Origin: G965279335 sp965279285
GTDB lineage: Bacteria > Pseudomonadota > Gammaproteobacteria > DSM-16500
DNA: 64,000 nt
Direction: 5' to 3'
Assembly: GCA_965279285.1 (NCBI GenBank)
Contig: OZ257148.1
Coordinates: 620,001 to 684,000, forward strand
Under the pieces are notes generated by a model, which was not told where the DNA came from, did no database searches, and saw only the letters and a list, made by a program, of their open reading frames with translations. Each line of letters begins with the position of its first letter. Position 1 is the stretch's first letter. Of this stretch, positions 54,485 through 61,905 are shown piece by piece. A program made the position numbers and the translations under genes.

Positions 54485-54521
54485 ACCTGCTTGCATAATT
54501 ATCTAAGTAAAAGGAGACACT

Positions 54522-55130
54522 GTGAAGAAAATTAAATTATTAAGCTTGATGATAGTAGCGATTGGCGGTATGAGTGCAGTCACTTCAGCGATGGCGGCTA
54601 TGCCATTACCTATAGGTTGGTATCTTGAAGCTAACGGTGGTTTCACTCGAACAAGTAATCAAAATATCGGTAGTAATGCGAGCTCTACTAGTCCAGGTGC
54701 TGGTTGGAATGCGAGCGTAGGTTATAAGTTTATGCCTTATTTTGGTACGGAACTAGGTTATAATGCTTATGCAAAAAGCAAGATTAAATATGTAGGCACT
54801 CCTGTTGCTCAAGACACAAACAAATCTTATTATTTAGCGGCTAAAGCGATATTGCCCGTCGTTGATTCTGGTTTTGAGTTTTTTGCGAAACTCGGTGTTA
54901 CGCGAATCACAAGTCATTTAACTGTGACTAATCCTACATTTGTTTCACAAAATGGCTTATCAATTAATGCTGGTACGCAAACAGCAACAGGTGCTTATTT
55001 TGGTGTGGGTGGTGATTATAGTTTTATGCCTAATTTGCAATTGGATATGCAGTGGAATAGATCAAGAGGCAATAGCCGAGTGGGTAATCTAGATCTTTAT
55101 ACACTGGGTGTAACGTATATTTTTAATTAA
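54522..55130 (+). CDS. Outer-membrane beta-barrel protein
   Basis: 202 residues from GTG at 54522 (AAAAGGAGA upstream). The signal peptide ends near AMAAMP. The mature protein has alternating hydrophobic strands, glycine- and aromatic-rich (GWYLEANGGF, GWNASVGYKFMPYFGTELGY), and ends with a terminal beta-strand and phenylalanine (LGVTYIFN), typical of small OmpA/OmpX/OprF-type eight-stranded barrels. Function is unspecified; similar proteins serve as adhesins or structural porins. Confidence 0.85.
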   Translation: MKKIKLLSLMIVAIGGMSAVTSAMAAMPLPIGWYLEANGGFTRTSNQNIGSNASSTSPGAGWNASVGYKFMPYFGTELGYNAYAKSKIKYVGTPVAQDTNKSYYLAAKAILPVVDSGFEFFAKLGVTRITSHLTVTNPTFVSQNGLSINAGTQTATGAYFGVGGDYSFMPNLQLDMQWNRSRGNSRVGNLDLYTLGVTYIFN

Positions 55131-55142
55131 ATCATATAAAAC

Positions 55143-55190
55143 TGTAGGGTGGGCAAAGCGCAGCGTGCCCACCAACTCCTTCGCCACTAA
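55143..55190. repeat. Solo right arm of a class A palindromic element
   Basis: TGTAGGGTGGGCAAAGCGC followed by AGCGTGCCCACCAACTCC, right after the barrel gene. No left arm is present. Confidence 0.75.
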
Positions 55191-55193
55191 CAC

Positions 55194-55877
55194 TCACTTC
55201 ATTACAATTTGACACAGCCACTTCTGAATATCTTGCAACTCCTCTGCGCAAACTGAATGACCCATTGCATAGTTATGCCATTCAACACGATAATTGTTTT
55301 TGGTAAGCACAGCCAACGTCGCTTCACCAAGAAAATAAGGCACAACGTTATCTTGCGTACCATGAGCTAGGAATATTGGAATAGATTTATTTTCTGTCGT
55401 TGCTGCTGCCATGACTTGCTCAGCCAATGGTAAGTAGCCAGATAGAGCCAAAATTCCACCTAAGCGTTTTGCGTAAGTTATCCCTGTAGATAGCGCGATA
55501 ACAGCGCCTTGGGAAAACCCAGCTAAAAAAATTCGCTCAGCAGGCATGCCTGCCTTTTGTTCGCGCTCAATGAGTTGAGTGATGTGTTGTATTGAGGTGC
55601 TTATTCCAGCTTGATCCGCATGATTTTTGGCGTCAATTGAAACAATATCGTACCATGAGCGCATAACGTAACCATTATTAATGGTGACCGGCTGCATGGG
55701 CGCATTAGGAAAGACAAAACGTAGCGGGAGATTTTTAGGTAACTTTAATTCCGGAATGATGGGTACAAAATCATTAGCATCAGCGCCTAAGCCATGCAGC
55801 CAAATAATGGTCGCAACAGGCGGAGTATCTGGATTGATTTCTATGGTTTCTAGGATAGCAGCGGCTGTGTTTAACAT
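55194..55877 (-). CDS. Carboxylesterase / lysophospholipase of the alpha/beta hydrolase fold
   Basis: 227 residues. The catalytic serine lies in LAGFSQGAVIAL, the aspartate in HGTQDNVVPY and the histidine in YAMGHSVCAEEL, a full triad in the order of the carboxylesterase-type (PF02230, acyl-protein thioesterase-like) family. The N-terminal IIWLHGLGADANDFV forms the oxyanion region. Native substrate unknown; relatives cleave short esters and lysophospholipids. Cytoplasmic, no signal peptide. Confidence 0.92.
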   Translation of the reverse strand: MLNTAAAILETIEINPDTPPVATIIWLHGLGADANDFVPIIPELKLPKNLPLRFVFPNAPMQPVTINNGYVMRSWYDIVSIDAKNHADQAGISTSIQHITQLIEREQKAGMPAERIFLAGFSQGAVIALSTGITYAKRLGGILALSGYLPLAEQVMAAATTENKSIPIFLAHGTQDNVVPYFLGEATLAVLTKNNYRVEWHNYAMGHSVCAEELQDIQKWLCQIVMK

Positions 55878-56050
55878 AGAGTTACCTTAAGAGACAGAGA
55901 GAATGTTGATTATTCTTGCTTACAAAAGTTAGAAATAGTAACCTTAATTTACTTACAGACAAAGCTAATTCAATGAAATACGTTCTGTTAGAAATGGAAG
56001 AGGCGCTTGAAGTAAAACTTCACAAGTTATTGATAAGGAAAATTCCTGCT

Positions 56051-56479
56051 ATGAAACGAACTTTTAAATCCATCTTAGGTGTTACCCTTTTAGAAATTAT
56101 GTTAGTGATGGCTATTGCTGCCATGGTTATTGTTATGTCGATTCGCTATTACCAATCAGCGGCTAGTAATCAACGAGTTGCTTCGGGAGTAGATATACTG
56201 ACAGGGTATGTTGGTGCTGCGGTGAGTTATATTCAAGCGGGCGGAACATTCAGCGGCATATCTAGTGCAAACCTTAAAGTTTATTTACCTGGTAATGAAA
56301 TGCCTGCTTCTCCATGGGGTGGTTCAACAAGTATAGCAAGTGGTGCAACTAACTTTACTGTGAATTTTACTGCGGTACCGGCTTCAGATTGTGCCAAACT
56401 AAAAGGATTGCTCACGTCGAATAAGAGTATTGTGGTGACATGTACTGGAACAAGTTTGGCAGCGGCGATTACTCCTTAG
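56051..56479 (+). CDS. Type IV prepilin-like protein (orphan)
   Basis: 142 residues from the ATG at 56051. A short basic leader MKRTFKSILG is followed by VTLLEIMLVMAIAAMVIVM: prepilin cleavage after glycine, conserved Glu5 and a hydrophobic helix. The mature part (about 130 residues) has two C-terminal cysteines (SDCAKL; VTCTG) that can form the pilin D-loop. It may be the major pilin for the type IVB pilus encoded at 1-5.3 kb, 50 kb away, or a minor pilin. The frame is open upstream to 55916, but those residues lack pilin character. Confidence 0.8.
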   Translation: MKRTFKSILGVTLLEIMLVMAIAAMVIVMSIRYYQSAASNQRVASGVDILTGYVGAAVSYIQAGGTFSGISSANLKVYLPGNEMPASPWGGSTSIASGATNFTVNFTAVPASDCAKLKGLLTSNKSIVVTCTGTSLAAAITP

Positions 56480-56569
56480 TCATAAAAAAAATGGCTAGCC
56501 CGTCATCCCTGCTTTTGCGGGGGACAGGCTTGCAAGATGGCATAACAGATGAGCCTGAAAAATTCTTTT

Positions 56570-56789
56570 ATCTTTTTGGTGGCTGTTTCATTTCTAAGAT
56601 CTCATCAATTATTTTTTCTTCGTTTGCTCCGAAGCTTTTATAGCATTTTCTTACCATTTCGGTTATTGGCTTAAAAAACTATCGCCTGTCATTCGAGTTT
56701 TTCAGCGCGAGAAAATCTTCAATCTCTTTTTCGGTAAAGAGCTTAAAAGAATTGTGTGGGGAAATTTTACTATCAGGGCTTGCAGACAT
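56570..56789 (-). pseudogene. Remnant of a second NACHT-WD40-type gene (N-terminus plus unrelated-frame tail)
   Basis: MSASPDSKISPHNSFKLF and EKEIEDFLA (from 56789) is nearly the same as the start of the intact NLR-like protein (MSASHDSKMSPQNSFKLF), including a matching ribosome-site region (GGAACGAACCT vs GGAAAGAATCC before the ATG). The frame stops after about 36 residues near 56679. In another frame a fragment PITEMVRKCYKSFGANEEK followed by KIIDEILEMKQPPKR ends at 56570 and may be an old C-terminus. So an adjacent paralogue has been deleted, leaving its ends. Confidence 0.7.
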
Positions 56790-56829
56790 AGGTTCGTTCC
56801 TTTTTATTAAAGGTATCTCAATACTTATC

Positions 56830-59800
56830 TTATTTTTTTGCCCCGGTGTTAGGTAAAAATTGTGGTTTTGGTGGAAGCGGAGGCTTGGGAGTTGCTTTCG
56901 CAAAAAGCGCATGCGCATTATTGCCTGTTGAACTGGCCGCCGTACCTGTTGCAGCAGTGGCTGTTGAAGTTGATTGTGATGCAGTTACGGCTTGTTTGCT
57001 GTCTTTTGCATCTTTACTATCAATGAATGTTGTGTTGGTCATGATGGAAGGTTTACCGATCGCATTGTGTTGTTCAAGTAATAATTGGTTGGATGCACTT
57101 AAGCCTATTGCACCGGTAATATTCACTTGAGGGGCAAATAATGGGATGCCTGGTATAGCCAACCAATTGAGCACGGCTTTAAAGGAATTATTGCCGATTG
57201 ATAATGTAAAACAAGCAATACCACTACCAAAAGCTACCGCTAAACGTTCTTGACCAGAGGTTGATGTTGCCCAGGCGCAATGGTTAACTTCATGCGGAAG
57301 TTGTAAGCAACCTAATAAATTTCCTGTCGCCACTTCCCATATTCGCACCGTTTTATCATCACTTCCTGATGCCAGGCGCTTGCTCTCGTGGTCCCAAGCG
57401 ACACTTTTTACCCAATTAGTATGCCCTTGCAGCACCCGTAATTCTTTGCCGCTCGACGCCTCCCATATTCGCACCGTCTTATCATAACTTCCTGATGCCA
57501 GGCGCTTGCTCTCATGGTCCCAGGCAACACTGTTTACTAACTCCGTATGCCCTTGCAGCACCCGTAATGCTTTGCCACTCGACGCTTCCCATAGGCGCAC
57601 CGTGTAATCACTACTTCCTGATGCCAGGCGCTTGCTCTCATGGTCCCAGGCAATACTGTGTACTGGGCCCCTATGCCCTTGCAGCACCCGTAATGCTTTG
57701 CCACTCGATGCTTCCCATAGGCGCACCGTCTTATCATCACTTCCTGATACCAGGCGCTTGCTCTCATGGTCCCAGGCAACACTGTTTACTGAATTCGTAT
57801 GCCCTTGCAGCACCCGTAATTCTTTGCCACTTGACGCTTCCCATAGGCGCACCGTATTATCCCAACCTCCTGATGCCAGGCGCTTGCTCTCACGGTCCCA
57901 GGCAACACTGGTTAGTGAATGCGTATGCCCTTGCAGTACCCGTAATTCTTTGCCACTCGACGCTTCCCATAGTCGCACTGTCTCATCCCAACTTCCTGAT
58001 GCCAGGCGCTTGCTCTCGTGGTCCCAGGCAACACTGGTTACTGAATTCGTATGCCCTTGCAGCACCCATAATTCTTTGCCACTCGACGCTTCCCATAGGC
58101 GCACCGTGTTATCCAAACTTCCTGATGCCAGGCGCTTGCTCTCATGGTCCCAAGCAACACTGGCTACGAAACTCGTATGCCCTTGCAGCACCCGTAATGC
58201 TTTGCCACTCGACGCTTCCCATAGGCGCACTGTATTATCATTACTTCCTGATGCCAGTCGTTTACTCTCATGGTCCCAGGCAACACTGCTTACTAAACTC
58301 GTATGCCCTTGCAGCACCCATAATGCTTTACCACTCGACGCTTCCCATAGGCGCACCGTGCCATAACCTCCTGATGCCAGGCGCTTACTCTCATGGTCCC
58401 AGGCAACACTGTATACGTAACCCGCATGCCCTTGCAGCACCCGTAATGCTTTGCCACTCGACGCTTCCCATAGGCGCACCGTCTTATCCCCACTTCCTGA
58501 TGCCAGACGCTTGCTCTCATGGTCCCAGGCAACACTGGTTACTGAATCCGTATGCCCTTGCAGCACCCGTAATGCTTTACCACTCGACGCTTCCCATAGG
58601 CGCACCGTGTTATCCCCACTTCCTGATGCCAGGCACTTGCTCTCATGGTCCCAGGCAACACTTCTTACTGAACCCGTATGCCCTTGCAGCACCCGTAATT
58701 CTTTGCCATTCGATGCTTCCCATAGGCGCACCGTCCTATCTTGACTTCCTGATGCCAGGCGCTTGCTCTCGTGGTCCCAAGCAACACTACGTACATAGCC
58801 CTTATGTCCTATTAGCGTTTGAATACATTCTCTGCTTTGAGCACTGTATACAATGATTTCCTCACCACTTGCCACTGCTAACCAAAGACCATTAGGAGAA
58901 TACTGAATGGAGTAACAATCATCTTTTAACAGAAGCAACGGCAACTCACCAAAATGAATATCTTTTAATTGAGCTCCACTCAAATTTGCTTCACGTAGCC
59001 AAGCGCCTTGTAAGTTGACTTCCGTCATATTGGCACCTTGGAGCTGGGTATGATCTAAAATGCCAGAGCTCAAATCAGCGCCCGGAATGTTAATTTTGCG
59101 TAAATCTCTGCTTGCAAAGTTTACGCCTGCTGCATTTAAAATCGTTATGGCATTGGCAGCGGCTTTTGCAACAGTTGCATCTTGTTTTGAATGTTCAACG
59201 ATTGCCCATAGAACAGCTTTTTGTTTTGGTTCTCGAGCCAGTCTTTCAACCATAAAATCTAATACTTGGCGTTCATAGCGCAGTAATTTGTCTTTCATAT
59301 TAAACGTTAACTTTGCAAAAGGTGGGGACGCTTGCAAAATCTGTTGTGTCATTTTTTCTTCGGAAAATGTTTCAGCTGTTATGCTACCTTCTATTTGCTT
59401 ACTATCCATTGAAGCAGTAGCAGTAGATTGTAGAGGCGGCATGATAACTACCAGCTGATCAAATAATTCTCGTGCCACCAAATAATCCTGTAACGAAGGA
59501 TGCAAAAAAGAATAATGATTATCCCCCGTTTTCTTAATGGGAGATGCTAATAATTTCAATTGAATTTCCGGATTTTTGGAATCTTCGCTAAAAAATTTGC
59601 CCCAGGGGCTCACAACGGATGGAACGGTTGATAAATCGCTATGCGTATGTGCTTTGATTTCTTCAGATTGAAATGCAATAGAATATTTATCTATTTTGTA
59701 TAAATTAATTGCGATCTGCTGATTATATTCTAATAAAATTTGCTCGATCTTACTGTGGGCACGCGCAAACTCACTCAATTTAGGTTGTTTTGCAATATGA

Positions 59801-61890
59801 CGAAGAAAATAATGTTTAACAAACGCATCATACAATGAAAGACGTGTTATCTCTTGCTTATCTTGTGACTTAGCATCTAGGTTTTGTTGCTTGACTAAGT
59901 CGGGTAAGACGCTGGATGCAATGTACAATAAATAGGGAGATTCAATGAGTTTTAATAAGCCAGGTATTTCATTGAAATAATGCCAATACTGTTTCCAATC
60001 ACGCCAGTTTTCGCTTAAATTCTCTTTGTTTTGTTCGATATATTTTTTTAAATAATTTTCAATTTGAATGAGTGAAAAAGGTGCCATAAAACGTTCGACG
60101 ACGGTCTCCGGTATCGTTCTTTTGATACGGTGCGAGCTCGGTTGAAACCAATGACGATACTCACAGACTGACTGCATTAAATATTCTAAGCGACATGTAA
60201 ATATCACCTTAGCGTTGGGCCAGGTATCAAGCTTATTGCTGCTATACAAATTGCTACGAATATTTATTTCATCCGCACCATCTAAGATAAATAAAAAAGG
60301 TAGTTTTTTTAAAGAGGGGAAATTTTTCTTTTCAAATCCCATTGCTTCTAACGTTTCTTCAACCGCTTCGGTATTGGGCTGCTTTAATCTCGCGAGAGAA
60401 ATAAATAAAGGAATGGATTGAGAGGAGGATAACTCCGATTGATACGTCTTCCATAATTGTTGCGCCAGATAATAACCAAATAATGTCTTACCTAACCCCG
60501 AACTTCCCAGCAGCAACATGACGCGTGACTCGCTCTTTAGAAACTGATGTACATCACTTTCTAAATCAAATGATTTTTCATCGTCCATATGCTCTGTTGC
60601 GGTGCTTGCAATGTACAGTGCCAAGTCAGCTTGGTGTTCTTTATTATTCTCATTCCACCCGGTTTTGATTTTTTCGATCAAAGATAGCGTTTCATCAGCT
60701 GAGTGCTTCAACAGTCTTTGATTTAAGTTTTGATTACCTCTTAGATCCCGCTCTATGATTTGCTTTTGTTTTAGACCATCTTCTTTAACAACATGCGATA
60801 CTGCAGCATATTCTTCAGATTTTCTTAATAGCCAATGATAGAAAGCATCATCCTGGGTATTATAGATACCAAAAAGTCGATACCACATTCCTCGTCTATA
60901 TCCTTCCACAACACAATTTTGGTATTTTTGTTTTTGCAAAAACTCATAATCATTCTGAGGGATGTCAAAATGATATTTTTTAGGTTGATGTGTATTATAA
61001 ATAACAGGCTTTGCTATCTCACCGTTTTTTTCTATCTGTTGACTGATCGCATCGGCTAAATAATCGATCAATGGCTGTCTTTGCACAGTTTCATTCCATT
61101 TTACGCGGCCTAAAATGGTTGTTTCTTCTCGTCCAGAGTTATCAATGCGAATGATAATTTCATTATTTTTTTTAAAAAAGAAAAGCGCTAAGTAGAGCGC
61201 ATGACCATTTTCACCTATCCAACCACAAGGAATATAATTTTCATAAAAATCATTAGCGATAATTTGGTTAATTATCTCTGTGACTCGTTTTTCAAGTTCA
61301 CTTCTTCTTTTATTAACGTCTTCTATTAAAAGTAACTGCTGGGATTCTTTGCGCACTTGATAGGCATTTAATGCTAGCCTCATCTCACTTTCTAACGCCA
61401 AGTAAAATTGTTCTGGCTTTATATCTAGCTCTAATGTTGGCTTAGTTTTTTTATACTGGAGATAAGTGTTCACTAAAAAACAAAAATGATAAAGTAAATA
61501 TTTTTCTTGATACCAATCTGCAAAATTAACGAGTTTATCACTGCTTCGATTGAGGACTTCTAATTTATAGCTTTGAGAAGGATCTTTTACATCAACTACT
61601 TCTACTGACATTTCGGGAAGCACCGCTTCTTTTGTAGCAAGCCCTGCTACTCCTTTTATTTGTGCATAAGCTTTTATATCTTCTTGCATCAAACAATTAA
61701 TCGTTTTTGATGCTAGGTTTAAAAGCTTCTCTATTTTTTGTTGAAATAGAATAGTGTCTGCTTCTAAAGTCTCAATCTTGCCATGATAGTCATTCCAGTT
61801 TTCCATCGCGAGAAAATCTTCGATCTCTTTTTCGGTAAAGAGCTTAAAAGAATTTTGCGGGGACATTTTACTATCATGGCTTGCAGACAT
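56830..61890 (-). CDS. NLR-like protein: putative protease-like domain, NACHT NTPase, pentapeptide repeats, 14 WD40 blades
   Basis: 1686 residues. Residues 1-370 form an N-terminal domain with GENGHALYL (His230), RIDNSG (Asn251) and QKYQNCVV (Cys326), an order seen in some cysteine-protease-like effector domains; this is tentative. A STAND/NACHT ATPase follows: Walker A GSSGLGKT (462-469), Walker B LFILDGADEIN (Asp537), and the winged-helix end FLHPSLQDYLVAREL (795-809). Pentapeptide-like repeats (A-D/N-L pattern) lie at about 925-975. Twelve near-identical 42-residue WD40 repeats span 1030-1532, flanked by one diverged blade on each side, giving 14 blades or two propellers. The tail is disordered and ends PKPPLPPKPQF. 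No signal peptide. It lies 15 bases downstream of the phospholipase-like gene with AAGGAAAG before the ATG. Function is unknown: defence STAND protein or host-directed effector are both possible. Confidence 0.85.
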   Translation of the reverse strand: MSASHDSKMSPQNSFKLFTEKEIEDFLAMENWNDYHGKIETLEADTILFQQKIEKLLNLASKTINCLMQEDIKAYAQIKGVAGLATKEAVLPEMSVEVVDVKDPSQSYKLEVLNRSSDKLVNFADWYQEKYLLYHFCFLVNTYLQYKKTKPTLELDIKPEQFYLALESEMRLALNAYQVRKESQQLLLIEDVNKRRSELEKRVTEIINQIIANDFYENYIPCGWIGENGHALYLALFFFKKNNEIIIRIDNSGREETTILGRVKWNETVQRQPLIDYLADAISQQIEKNGEIAKPVIYNTHQPKKYHFDIPQNDYEFLQKQKYQNCVVEGYRRGMWYRLFGIYNTQDDAFYHWLLRKSEEYAAVSHVVKEDGLKQKQIIERDLRGNQNLNQRLLKHSADETLSLIEKIKTGWNENNKEHQADLALYIASTATEHMDDEKSFDLESDVHQFLKSESRVMLLLGSSGLGKTLFGYYLAQQLWKTYQSELSSSQSIPLFISLARLKQPNTEAVEETLEAMGFEKKNFPSLKKLPFLFILDGADEINIRSNLYSSNKLDTWPNAKVIFTCRLEYLMQSVCEYRHWFQPSSHRIKRTIPETVVERFMAPFSLIQIENYLKKYIEQNKENLSENWRDWKQYWHYFNEIPGLLKLIESPYLLYIASSVLPDLVKQQNLDAKSQDKQEITRLSLYDAFVKHYFLRHIAKQPKLSEFARAHSKIEQILLEYNQQIAINLYKIDKYSIAFQSEEIKAHTHSDLSTVPSVVSPWGKFFSEDSKNPEIQLKLLASPIKKTGDNHYSFLHPSLQDYLVARELFDQLVVIMPPLQSTATASMDSKQIEGSITAETFSEEKMTQQILQASPPFAKLTFNMKDKLLRYERQVLDFMVERLAREPKQKAVLWAIVEHSKQDATVAKAAANAITILNAAGVNFASRDLRKINIPGADLSSGILDHTQLQGANMTEVNLQGAWLREANLSGAQLKDIHFGELPLLLLKDDCYSIQYSPNGLWLAVASGEEIIVYSAQSRECIQTLIGHKGYVRSVAWDHESKRLASGSQDRTVRLWEASNGKELRVLQGHTGSVRSVAWDHESKCLASGSGDNTVRLWEASSGKALRVLQGHTDSVTSVAWDHESKRLASGSGDKTVRLWEASSGKALRVLQGHAGYVYSVAWDHESKRLASGGYGTVRLWEASSGKALWVLQGHTSLVSSVAWDHESKRLASGSNDNTVRLWEASSGKALRVLQGHTSFVASVAWDHESKRLASGSLDNTVRLWEASSGKELWVLQGHTNSVTSVAWDHESKRLASGSWDETVRLWEASSGKELRVLQGHTHSLTSVAWDRESKRLASGGWDNTVRLWEASSGKELRVLQGHTNSVNSVAWDHESKRLVSGSDDKTVRLWEASSGKALRVLQGHRGPVHSIAWDHESKRLASGSSDYTVRLWEASSGKALRVLQGHTELVNSVAWDHESKRLASGSYDKTVRIWEASSGKELRVLQGHTNWVKSVAWDHESKRLASGSDDKTVRIWEVATGNLLGCLQLPHEVNHCAWATSTSGQERLAVAFGSGIACFTLSIGNNSFKAVLNWLAIPGIPLFAPQVNITGAIGLSASNQLLLEQHNAIGKPSIMTNTTFIDSKDAKDSKQAVTASQSTSTATAATGTAASSTGNNAHALFAKATPKPPLPPKPQFLPNTGAKK
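57295..58803 (-). repeat. Tandem array of twelve 126-bp repeats encoding WD40 units
   Basis: Twelve direct repeats of 126 bp (one of 123) encode SVAWDHESKRLASGS ... TVRLWEASSGK ... VLQGH. DNA identity is very high, implying recent amplification or gene conversion. Differences cluster at repeat positions 1-3, 5, 21 and 23 (taking the residue after GH as 1). Confidence 0.95.
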
Positions 61891-61905
61891 GGATTCTTTC
61901 CTTGA

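Noticed and set aside
57295..58803. CRISPR-like direct repeats
   Set aside because: Repeats are 126 bp, contiguous, without spacers, and encode WD40 units.
57495..58856. Long plus-strand open frame (about 450 codons) with tandem repeats rich in His, Pro and Cys
   Set aside because: It is the antisense shadow of the WD40 repeat array. A 126-bp repeat without stops in that frame stays open automatically; no ribosome site or separate domain is seen.
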